Below, piece after piece: positions 32,570-42,200 of a stretch of 45,365 nucleotides of DNA. How positions within the stretch are numbered: position 1 is the stretch's first letter; each line of letters starts with the position of its first letter. The notes below the pieces were generated by a model. That model was not told the origin of the DNA. It did no database searches and saw nothing but the letters and a program-made list of their open reading frames with translations. A program made the position numbers and the translations under genes. Origin of the DNA: Candidatus Venteria ishoeyi (GTDB taxonomy: Bacteria; Pseudomonadota; Gammaproteobacteria; Beggiatoales; Beggiatoaceae); contig NZ_JAUCGJ010000037.1 in the NCBI RefSeq assembly GCF_030378065.1, forward strand, positions 1-45,365, read 5' to 3'.

Positions 32570-34816
32570 TCAAATCACGCCCGTCAAAGCCTGTACCAGA
32601 TTTTCCATGTTAAAAGGTTTGAGCAAGTAGCCGTCCATGCCTGCATTCAGGCATTCTTCACGCCCGGTGGCATTAGCGGTGAGAGCAATGATACGGGGGC
32701 GTTGCGTACCATATTGACGATGGATGGCAGCAGTGGCCTGTATGCCATCCATATCGGGCATTTGAATATCCATCAATATAATGTCGTAACTTTGCCGGGT
32801 CAGTGCTTCCAGAACCTCTTGCCCGGTAGCTGCCACATCCGCCTGTAAACCCAGTTTTTTTAAAATAATTAACCCGATTTTTTGATTGACCAGATTATCT
32901 TCAGCAAGCAGAATACGCAGATTAGGATCCAGTGTATGCCGCTTGGATTTAACAACGGGTAATTCGAGGATGAAACACGCCCCCTGACCTGCTTCGCTCT
33001 CACACCAAACCTTAGCATTCAGCGCCTCCGTCAATTTTTTAACAATAAACAAACCCAAGCCGGTGGAGTGTTCGCCGCCAGTAGGCTGAGCGCTGAGACG
33101 GGAAAATTTGCCGAATAATTTAGCTTTGTCCGCTTGCGTGAATCCCGGCCCTTGATCCTGGACATGGATTTGGAGCTTGTCCGGCTTGACATGCAGACTG
33201 ATATTAACTTGTGAGTCTGGTGGTGAATATTTCACTGCATTGGAAATCAGGTTGTCTAAAACTTGTCGGAGTGTATCGGCATTGCTCAATACCGGGGGCG
33301 GCTGAGGCGGCATGGTAAGGTGCAAGTGAGTATTTTTATCGGCAGCGGGCAACTTGTAGTGTTCGGTGATAGCTTGTAATACTTCAGTGCATTCTATATG
33401 TTCAAAGTTGATTGCCAGTTTTCCTGATTCAATGGCATTTACATCCAGCAGATTGGTAATCAAGGTAAACATTTTTTGTGCGCTGGTTTCAATTTCATCG
33501 GCATAGTGCCTGATAGGTATGTTTCTAGTTGTGTCCGCGCCTGCTTTTATTTTAATTAACTGCGCTATGCCCCGAATACTGGCCAGTGGATTTTTTAAAT
33601 CATGGGCGGCCATGCCAAGAAATTCATTTTTTTCCTGGTTGAGCTGTACAAGTGCTTCATTTTTTTCCTTCAGTGCATCTTCCGCTGCCTTGCGTGCAGT
33701 GATGTCTTCCTTGATAGCAATATAACTGGTGGTTTTACCTTGTTCGTCCTTGACCGGGGTAATACAGGCTTGTTCCCAATACAAAGAACCATCCTTACGT
33801 TTGTTGCACATTTCACCGTTCCAGGTGTTTCCCTGTTTCAAGGTGTCCCATAAGGCTTTGTACACATCGGAATCTTGTTTTCCAGACTTGAGGATACTCG
33901 GGGTTTTCCCAAGCGCTTCCTCGGCACTATAACCGGTAATGTGGCTAAAGGCCGGATTGGTAAATTCTATCATACCGCGGGTGTTTGTAATCACGATGGT
34001 ATTATGGCTTTGTTCCACGGCACGGGACAATTTACGCACGGTTTCTTCAGCCTGTTTACGTTCTGTCAGGTCAACGATAACACAAACAAAACCCTCACAT
34101 ACACCATCCGCATTGGATAAGGGATTTAGCCAGTGACTAGCCCAAATCAGGCTGCCGTCCTTGCGGATAAACTGTTTGTCCATCTGGAAAGTATCCAGCT
34201 CTCCGGCACGCAGTGCTTGCAAAGCTTTCTCAGTTGGAGGCCGATAATCTGGGTGATTGAGTTCCAGGCAGCGCATGCCAATTAACTCTGCTTGCGGATA
34301 ACCAAAAATTTCAGCGCATTTGCCGTTGACTTGTTGATAATAGCCATTAACATCCAGCATACCGATACACACAGCGGCATTATTGATGACTGCTTGCAGT
34401 TGTAGGCGACTGTTATGTAGTTCTTGTTGTGTGCGTACCAGTGCCAAATGAGCAGCAACCCGTGCCAGCACTTCCTCGGCTTGAAAAGGTTTGGTCAGGT
34501 AATCTACGCCGCCTACTTCGAAGGCACGTATTTTGTCCTCAATTTCCTCCAGAGCACTGATAAAAATGACGGGTATATCACGGGTGCGCGGATCGGCTTT
34601 AAGTTGCGTACATACCTCATAGCCATCCATATCTGGCATCATGATATCAAGCAATACCAAATCCGGTGGTCTGGCAAAAGCGGCTTGCAGTGCCAGAGCA
34701 CCGCTTGGAACCGGGCGAATTTCATAGGATTTGGTGATAAGAATATTGGTTAAAACATTCAAGTTTTCCGGGGTGTCATCTACCACCAGGATATTTGGGG
34801 CTTGGATATTGTCCAT
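32570..34816 (-). CDS. Hybrid histidine kinase REC-PAS-PAS-HisKA-HATPase-REC
   Basis: This is a 748-residue cytoplasmic protein. A receiver (1-122, Asp57) is followed by two PAS domains (about 135-255 and 265-380, each ending in a PAC segment such as VIVDLTERKQ and IKEDITARK). HisKA has an HDLKNPLAS H-box (His405), then come HATPase_c and a C-terminal receiver (about 628-745, ILMDIQMPDMDG). It starts 2 nt after the stop of the 1451-aa sensor kinase (TAA-TA-ATG), so translation is coupled and the two probably form one signalling unit. The HDLKNP H-box differs from the HELRTP box of the other three kinases. No DNA-binding output is present. Confidence 0.9.
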   Translation of the reverse strand: MDNIQAPNILVVDDTPENLNVLTNILITKSYEIRPVPSGALALQAAFARPPDLVLLDIMMPDMDGYEVCTQLKADPRTRDIPVIFISALEEIEDKIRAFEVGGVDYLTKPFQAEEVLARVAAHLALVRTQQELHNSRLQLQAVINNAAVCIGMLDVNGYYQQVNGKCAEIFGYPQAELIGMRCLELNHPDYRPPTEKALQALRAGELDTFQMDKQFIRKDGSLIWASHWLNPLSNADGVCEGFVCVIVDLTERKQAEETVRKLSRAVEQSHNTIVITNTRGMIEFTNPAFSHITGYSAEEALGKTPSILKSGKQDSDVYKALWDTLKQGNTWNGEMCNKRKDGSLYWEQACITPVKDEQGKTTSYIAIKEDITARKAAEDALKEKNEALVQLNQEKNEFLGMAAHDLKNPLASIRGIAQLIKIKAGADTTRNIPIRHYADEIETSAQKMFTLITNLLDVNAIESGKLAINFEHIECTEVLQAITEHYKLPAADKNTHLHLTMPPQPPPVLSNADTLRQVLDNLISNAVKYSPPDSQVNISLHVKPDKLQIHVQDQGPGFTQADKAKLFGKFSRLSAQPTGGEHSTGLGLFIVKKLTEALNAKVWCESEAGQGACFILELPVVKSKRHTLDPNLRILLAEDNLVNQKIGLIILKKLGLQADVAATGQEVLEALTRQSYDIILMDIQMPDMDGIQATAAIHRQYGTQRPRIIALTANATGREECLNAGMDGYLLKPFNMENLVQALTGVI

Positions 34817-34818
34817 TA

Positions 34819-37800
34819 TTAAACCTGTTTATGTGTTTCAATCCAATCTAACAGTTGTTGGTATTCATAAGCTTCTAGCCAATCTGTCAACTGTGCAGCC
34901 AATTTACTATCCTCTGCCTTGATTTCTTCTAGCAGACTCTTTACTTGCTTCAGGTTGGCCTCAATTACTGCCTGCTCTAACGCCTCCAGCCATTTTGCAG
35001 AGAGTTCCACTATTGTACCGGAGTCCGTGCTGACTGTGGAAGTTGTCTGCTGCTTATCATAGATCCATTGCAATGGCAGATATTTTTGCAATGTTTGTAA
35101 TAATAATGTTCGTTCTATGGGTTTGGCCAGATAATCCACACAACCAGCAGCACGGCTGTTTTTCTCATCTTTTCCATAAGCACCGGCGGATATTACGATG
35201 ACAGGCAGTTTTTCAAACCCTGGTAGTTCATGCAAGCGTCGGGTGGTTTCCAAACCATCTAAACCCGGCATACGCAAATCCATCAGCACCAGATGCGGAC
35301 GATAAGCTGCTATGAGTTGTAAACAATTTTCACCACTATCCGCTTCCTGAGTATCAAAATTTAGTGGACGCAATATTTGGCACAACACTTCCCGATTGTC
35401 GGCAATATCATCAGTGACCAAAATACGTAAGGGGGCTTCTCCCTTGCGGTGGTGATAACCTATAATTGTTTCTTGAGGCAGTTTTTTCTGGGAGCTGCTA
35501 AAGCTTTTGAGAATGGCTTTAGCCGGAACCTGTACATAAAAACAACTGCCTTGTCCCAACTGACTTTCAAGGCTGAGAGTCCCTCCCATCAGTTCAATAA
35601 TCTGTCGGGTAATTGACAGTCCTAATCCAGTACCTTGCGCTTTGTAACGATTCTCGCTGGTTTGTGAAAAGGGTTGAAAAATTTCTTCGTGTTGTTCTGG
35701 AGCAATACCAATTCCTGTATCTTCGACGTGGATATGTAGAGTATCGTCATCATAGCTTATCTGCAAGCAAACATGGCCTTGTTCGGTAAATTTCACCGCA
35801 TTTCCCAGCAGATTTACCAATATTTGACGCAGGCGCGTTGCATCTGCATAAATTCCATTTGGTAGTGAGATGTCGGTGTGGTATTTGAAGTTAATATTTT
35901 TTTTCTTGGCTCGTAACCTAAACATATCTACCAGTTCCTGAACAAACAACTGAATATTGATTGCTGTTGGAAACAGTTCGATACGTCCTGCCTCAACTTT
36001 GGCTAGATCCAGAATATCGTTAATTAAGATCAGCAAGTATTCTCCACCACGATAAATACTATTTACTTGTCGCTTGTCTGAATCGCCTAATCGTGGAGAT
36101 TGTGCCAGAATTTGCGCAAAGCCCATAATTGCATTAAGTGGGGTGCGTAATTCGTGGCTCATATTTGCCAGAAATGCGGATTTGGCACGGTTGGCGGCCT
36201 CAGCCTCTTCTTTAGCTTTTTGTAAGGCGTGCTGAGTTTTTATGCGATCAGTAATATCACGCCAAATACAAAACAGGGCATTTTCACCCTCGTAAGGAAT
36301 ACGGGTTAAACTGACCTCAACTGGGAATACGCTACCATTGCGCTTTTGATGCAACCACTCAAAATGGTGATGCCCATGGTGATAGGCCAACTGCATCATT
36401 TTATCAGCTAATTGCTTGGAAGCTTGCCCACTGTGTTGATAAGGAGGGGAGTGGGCTGCGGGATGCTGGTTTGATAATTCTAGTGCTGAATTGTAACCGA
36501 GAATCCTTACGGCTGCGGTATTGGCAAGTATAAGTTGATGGTCACAAATAAGCCACATAGGATCATCAGACAATTCAAACAATCGTCTATATTTTTCCTC
36601 ACTTTCATAGAGAGAATACTCGGCCTTTTTACGCTCTAGGATTTCATGCCGTAGCTTATGATTCCAATACAGCATCAATACCAGAATCAGTAATGCAGTC
36701 CCCAAAACTTGCCACAATAAAGTATAGTCTAGCGTTTCTTTAAGAGTATGAGTGGTCCATTTACGCTGGACTTGAGTATGCTCTAGCTGACTCAAGGAGG
36801 CCACAGCTTGATTCATGATGTCTGCCAGTATGGGCCAATCATTACGTACTGCGATAGAAATGGGGTAGGAGTAATCCAGCTTGCTGATGATTTTAAGGTT
36901 ATGTACCCGTTCTTGCAGCAATTGAGTCGCATGTTCTAAAGGAACAGCAAAGGCATAAATCTCATCCGCTTCCAGGCGTACCACCATTTCATTGATATTG
37001 AGGCTAAGCAGCTTGAGGTTGGGGTAATCGTGCTGCAAAAAACTTTTTAGCGCAGAATGAGCCAACACACCAATGGTTTCATCATGAAATACTTCGAGTC
37101 CGCTGGCAAAGGGTTTGTCAGGTTTAGCAATAAACACTTGGGTGATGTTGAAATAAGGCTGAGTAAAACCCAGATAAGCTTCCCGTTCAGTGGTTTTTAC
37201 CGCACCGGAAATAAAATCACAGTGCCTTTGGCGAGTAAAATCCAGGGCTTTTTTCCAGCTTTTACCAGCATCTCCCTGCACAATGGTAGGAACAGGTATA
37301 AATTCTACACCTAGCTTGTTCGTAAGCAGGTGCAGATAATCAGCAAAAACCCCTTGATGTTGATCATTTTCAAAGAAATCGTATGGCTTCCAGAGCGGAT
37401 TGAAACAATAACGTAAGCTGGGGTGTTGCTTGAGCCAAACTCGCTGTTCCGGGGTTAGAGATAAGCCGGTTTTTTTTGTTTCTTGATGGTGTCCCTGCCA
37501 GCTTTGCTGAATACGCTCGAATTCTGCGATGGGAATTATTTTCAACGCCTTATCCACAATACTTTTAAGCAGTGGCCAATCTTTACGGATGGACATAACT
37601 ACCGGAAACCGACTTTCTTCTATAAGACCACTGATTTTGAAAGAAAAATTATTGTGTTGGGTGCGCCACCATTCTAAATTGGAAGAACTGACCAGTGCTG
37701 CAACTTGATTATTGAGCAAAGCATTCGCCATCGCTTCATTGCTATTGAACCCCTTCAGTTGAATATCCGGTAAAGTACGCAACAATTGTTCAATTTTTTT

Positions 37801-39174
37801 CACCCCACTTAGATAGCCTACGGATTTACCTTCCAGTTCGCCCAGTGTAAGAGGGGGGTTGGGTTCGCTGGCGTGGGTATAGAGATAAAAATAAGAGAAG
37901 GTATAGGGTTCCGCATAAATAAAATGCTGATCCCATACTGAGTTGGGAGTGGATGCCGCCAAACCATCAATTTCAAGTTTGACAGCCTTATCCGTCACCA
38001 CAGCCCATGTATTTTCTATATGTAGATGAAGACGATTATCCAGGTACTGATTAATCAGATTAATATGTTCTATGAGTGTACCAGAGTAAGTACCGTCTGG
38101 GTTACGAATGATATCCGGCTGAAACTGATTGGTATAACCTAATACAATTTTTGGATGAGCATCCAGCCAGGCGCGTTCTGCTGTCGTTAATTTGATAACA
38201 GGTGTTCGCTCAAGCTGCTTTTTCTCTTCAGTATCAAATAAAAAACGCTGTAAATAGTTTTTATCGCCAATCCCATCCTGACGCATAATCATTGCGGCGA
38301 CCTCATCAATCAATGGTTCAAAAGCAACCCCGATAGGCAATGGTAAGGGCATGATCATATCGTGAGTCTTTTCCGCCTCATATACTAATGCCTCCCGACT
38401 TTTGCGCTGGGAATAATCACTAAGAATCAGCTCAATAATTTCTTGTGGATGATCCAGTGCATAACGCCAGCCTTCATTGCTTGCTTCGATAAAATCCTTG
38501 GTCTGTTGTGGATATTGCTCAGTTTGTGTATCGCTGGTAAATAGATAGACATCACCAATACTACGCATATAGTCAGCGAGTTCGAGAACATTAAATTTTA
38601 TACCATGTTGCTCCAGATAAAACGGCTCATTGGTGATAAATGCACTCATTGCATCAACTTCACCATTTATGAAGGGATCTGCATTGAAGCTATGAGGAAT
38701 AATCTCAATATTTTCTCCAGGCTTCAGATCTTTACGCTCAAATACCAGTTTCAGTAATGGAGATTGGAGATCTTTTTGGGATAACATTAGACGTTTGCCA
38801 CGTAAATCATCTAATTTGGTAATTTCTGGTGAAGACAAAATCACCATTGGCATCCGTTTGAAATAGTTTGCCAACAACTTGACCGGCTTACCCTCCAGCC
38901 GTGAGCGCACGATACTGCTGTTGGTTGTGGCGTATTGCACCCGTCCAGACAGAACCTCTTCGATAATGTCCATGTCGGTCTGGTATTCTCGCAATTCCAC
39001 CTGCAAACCACGTTGTGCATAAAAACCCTGCGCAATTGCAGCGTAAAACCCAGCGAACTCGAATTGGTGCTTCCATTGCAGTTGCAGGGTGATTTTATGC
39101 AAAGGTAGCTCTTGTGCTTTAAGCACAGCACTTAGCAATAAAATAAGTAGAGAAAAAATAACACGTATAAACAT
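34819..39174 (-). CDS. Giant receptor hybrid kinase: THI5/NMT1 + two SBP_bac_3 + PAS
   Basis: This is a 1451-residue inner-membrane sensor. A signal segment (1-20) is followed by a THI5/NMT1-like binding domain (about 25-320, with QLQWKHQFEFAGFYAAIAQG). Two SBP_bac_3-like domains each begin with an LTxxERxWLxxHP segment (about 330-560 and 572-820). One membrane helix (about 828-848), PAS (about 858-985), HisKA with LANMSHELRTPLNAI (His near 1007), HATPase_c, a receiver (Asp near 1299) and a helical tail ending LDWIETHKQV complete it. SBP domains bind amino acids or similar solutes; THI5-like domains bind pyrimidine-type or sulfonate-type ligands. The ligands here are unknown. It is a tandem duplicate of the 1943-aa gene upstream. 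No strong ribosome binding site is seen. Confidence 0.9.
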   Translation of the reverse strand: MFIRVIFSLLILLLSAVLKAQELPLHKITLQLQWKHQFEFAGFYAAIAQGFYAQRGLQVELREYQTDMDIIEEVLSGRVQYATTNSSIVRSRLEGKPVKLLANYFKRMPMVILSSPEITKLDDLRGKRLMLSQKDLQSPLLKLVFERKDLKPGENIEIIPHSFNADPFINGEVDAMSAFITNEPFYLEQHGIKFNVLELADYMRSIGDVYLFTSDTQTEQYPQQTKDFIEASNEGWRYALDHPQEIIELILSDYSQRKSREALVYEAEKTHDMIMPLPLPIGVAFEPLIDEVAAMIMRQDGIGDKNYLQRFLFDTEEKKQLERTPVIKLTTAERAWLDAHPKIVLGYTNQFQPDIIRNPDGTYSGTLIEHINLINQYLDNRLHLHIENTWAVVTDKAVKLEIDGLAASTPNSVWDQHFIYAEPYTFSYFYLYTHASEPNPPLTLGELEGKSVGYLSGVKKIEQLLRTLPDIQLKGFNSNEAMANALLNNQVAALVSSSNLEWWRTQHNNFSFKISGLIEESRFPVVMSIRKDWPLLKSIVDKALKIIPIAEFERIQQSWQGHHQETKKTGLSLTPEQRVWLKQHPSLRYCFNPLWKPYDFFENDQHQGVFADYLHLLTNKLGVEFIPVPTIVQGDAGKSWKKALDFTRQRHCDFISGAVKTTEREAYLGFTQPYFNITQVFIAKPDKPFASGLEVFHDETIGVLAHSALKSFLQHDYPNLKLLSLNINEMVVRLEADEIYAFAVPLEHATQLLQERVHNLKIISKLDYSYPISIAVRNDWPILADIMNQAVASLSQLEHTQVQRKWTTHTLKETLDYTLLWQVLGTALLILVLMLYWNHKLRHEILERKKAEYSLYESEEKYRRLFELSDDPMWLICDHQLILANTAAVRILGYNSALELSNQHPAAHSPPYQHSGQASKQLADKMMQLAYHHGHHHFEWLHQKRNGSVFPVEVSLTRIPYEGENALFCIWRDITDRIKTQHALQKAKEEAEAANRAKSAFLANMSHELRTPLNAIMGFAQILAQSPRLGDSDKRQVNSIYRGGEYLLILINDILDLAKVEAGRIELFPTAINIQLFVQELVDMFRLRAKKKNINFKYHTDISLPNGIYADATRLRQILVNLLGNAVKFTEQGHVCLQISYDDDTLHIHVEDTGIGIAPEQHEEIFQPFSQTSENRYKAQGTGLGLSITRQIIELMGGTLSLESQLGQGSCFYVQVPAKAILKSFSSSQKKLPQETIIGYHHRKGEAPLRILVTDDIADNREVLCQILRPLNFDTQEADSGENCLQLIAAYRPHLVLMDLRMPGLDGLETTRRLHELPGFEKLPVIVISAGAYGKDEKNSRAAGCVDYLAKPIERTLLLQTLQKYLPLQWIYDKQQTTSTVSTDSGTIVELSAKWLEALEQAVIEANLKQVKSLLEEIKAEDSKLAAQLTDWLEAYEYQQLLDWIETHKQV

Positions 39175-39265
39175 AAAGCTTTTAACAATGCTTCCAATAA
39201 AATGAGAGGGAAATAAAAACTGTAATAGGCTTAGGAATACGCATTAAACAACCTCGATATCTCCG
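39175..39265 (-). promoter_or_regulatory. Duplicated upstream region of the sensor kinase gene (copy B)
   Basis: This stretch is nearly identical to 45124-45217, including the AT-rich part next to the start codon and the AACCTCGATAT block. The duplication therefore carried the leader and probably the promoter with the gene. Confidence 0.65.
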
Positions 39266-39289
39266 CTATGAGCTTTGGATATTGTCCAT
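39266..39289 (-). pseudogene. 5' remnant of a REC-kinase gene (duplication scar)
   Basis: It reads ATG-GAC-AAT-ATC-CAA-AGC-TCA-TAG: MDNIQ as at the start of the 748-aa kinase, then unrelated codons and a stop. It begins 2 nt after the stop of the 1943-aa gene, exactly where the intact kinase starts after the 1451-aa gene. The change occurs after the fifth codon and leads straight into the duplicated upstream region. Confidence 0.8.
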
Positions 39290-39291
39290 TA

Positions 39292-42200
39292 TTAAACCTG
39301 TTTATGTGTTTCAATCCAATCTAATAGTTGTTGATATTCATAAGTTTCAAGCCATTCTGTTAACTGAGCAACCAGTCCAGTATCTTCTGCCTTGATTTTT
39401 TCCAGCAGACTGTTTGCTTGCTTCAGGTTAGCCTCAACGACTGCCTGCTCCAACGCCTCCAGCCATTCTGTAGAGAGATTTACTTTTATAGCAGGGTCTG
39501 CGCTGGCTGTGGAAGTTGCCTGCTGTTCAGCATAGATCCATTGCAATGGCAGATATTTTTGCAATGTTTGTAATAATAATGTTCGTTCTATGGGTTTGGC
39601 CAGATAATCCACACAACCAGCAGCACGGCTGTTTTTCTCATCTTTTCCATAAGCACCGGCGGATATTACGATGACAGGCAGTTTTTCAAACCCTGGTAGT
39701 TCATGCAAGCGTCGGGTGGTTTCCAAACCATCTAAACCCGGCATACGCAAATCCATTAGCACCAGATGTGGATGATAAGTTGGTATGAGTTGTAAGCAAT
39801 TTTCACCATTATCAGCTTCCTGTGTGTCGAAATTCAGCGAACGCAATATTTTGCACACCACTTCCCGATTGTCGGCAACATCATCAGTGATCAAAATACG
39901 TAAGGGGGCTTCTCCCTGGCGGCGGTGATAGTTGATAATTGTATTTTGAGAAAGTGTCTTCTGGGGGCTGCTAAAGCTTTTGAGAACCGCTTTAACCGGA
40001 ACCTGTACATAAAAACAACTGCCTTGTCCTAAATGACTTTCAAGGCTGAGAGTCCCCCCCATCAGTTCAACAATTTTCCGAGTAATCGACAGTCCCAACC
40101 CGGTACCCTGTGCCTTGTAACGATTCTCGCTGGTTTGTGAAAAGGGTTGGAAAATTTCTTCGTGTTGTTCTGGAGCAATACCAATTCCTGTATCTTCGAC
40201 GTGGATATGTAGAACCTCGTTATCATAGCTTATCTGTAAGCAAACATGGCCTTGTTCGGTAAATTTCACCGCATTTCCCAACAGATTAACCAATACTTGA
40301 CGCAGGCGCGTTGCATCTGCATGAATGCCAGCAGGTAGTGAGGTGTCGGTGTGGTATTTGAAACTAATATTTTTTTTCCTGGCTCGTAACCTAAACATAT
40401 CTGCCAGTTCCTGAACAAACAACTGAATATTGATTGCGGTTGGAAACAGTTCAATACGCCCTGCCTCAACTTTGGCTAGATCCAGAATGTCGTTAATTAA
40501 GGTCAGCAAGTATTCTCCACCGCGATAAATGCTGTTTGCCTGTTGCTTGTCTGAGTCAGCTAAGCGTGGAGATTGTGCCAGAATTTGTGCAAAGCCCATA
40601 ATTGCATTGAGTGGAGTGCGTAATTCGTGGCTCATATTTGCCAAAAATATGGATTTAGCTCGATTGGCAGCCTCAGCCTCTTCTTTAGCTTTTTGTAAGA
40701 CTTGCTGAGCTTTTATACGCTCAGTAATATCACGACAGGCACCGACAAAGGCTACAGGATTTTCCCTATCATCTTTTACTACATTTACCGACATCCAGGT
40801 ATTAAAAATTGTGCCATCTTTTTTTATATGTGTATCTTCTCCCTCAAGATGCCCGGTTTGCATAAGCTGCTCGAAGAATGGTTGAACTTCTTTTTCTATT
40901 TGCTCTTTTGAATGAAAGAGACTTAAGTGCGTTCCTGATAACTCTTCTTGTGTATAACCATGCATGTCTGCCCAAGCTTTGTTTACAAATTGATTATTGC
41001 CATCCATATCAGCGATAGCAATCCCTTCAGCAATTTGGGTAACAGCCAAATTCAGCATATGCAAATTCTGTCGCATTTCTTTCTGTGCGGTAATATCGGT
41101 GATCACCCCTTGCCATACACAAGTTTCATCCTCTTGCAAAGTCGCATTGGATTCGATACGACACCAGCGGGTTTTTCCTGTCACGATAAAACGGCCTTCC
41201 CAGAAAAAATCTGTTTTAGCTGCAATATTCGCTGTATTTTTTGCGAAGAAATCTGCTCTATCATCAGGATGGATATTGCTAACGACCACTGACAGTGTTT
41301 GCCATGCATCAGTGAGTCTGATACCTAGCATTTGTGTGGCACGGGGGCTGATATAATCAACCTTTCCCTCACCTTTTGCCATGCTGCGAATTGTAAAAAG
41401 GCCAACCGGCACACGTTGCACCAATTCATCATATTGGGCTTTACTTTGTTGCAAAGCCTGCTCAGATTGCTTACGTTCACTAATATCACGCCAGATACAA
41501 AACAGGGCGCTCTGTCCCTCGTAAGGGATACGAGTCAGGCTCACCTCGACCGGAAACACTGTGCCATTACGCTTTTGATGCAACCACTCAAAATGGTGAT
41601 GCCCCTGGCGGTAGGCCAACTGCATCATTTGATCGGCTAATTGCTCGGAAGCTTGTCCAGTCGCTTGAAACGGGGGAGAAAGTGTTGCCGGATGCAGGTT
41701 CGATAACTCATCTACTGATTTGCAGCCGAGAATCCGTGCCGCCGCCGCATTGGCAAGTACAAACAGGCTATCACGGATAAGCCACATGGGGTCATCAGAA
41801 TGTTCAAACAAAAGTCGGTATTTTTCTTCACTTTCATGGTGTGAGTGTTGAGCCTGCTTTCGAGCCAGAATTTCATGGCGCAGCTTCTGGTTCCAATGCA
41901 ACATCAATCCCAAGATCAATAATGCCATTCCCAGTACATATCGCAACAGGGTGTAGTCAATTTGTGGCGTGACTTCCATGCTAAACCATTTTTGCAAAAT
42001 ACTGTTCTTTTCTTCCTCACTAATGGAATCAAGTGCTTTTTGCAGGATAGGCACCAGTTCCGGCCAATCACTGCGCACACCAAATCCCATCTCAAAGCGG
42101 TGTTGCAGCTCTCCCGATACTTTGAGATTGGTGATGCCATGATGACGAGCTATATAACTCATAATGGCGATATCACCAATATAGGCAAAAGCTTCTCCTT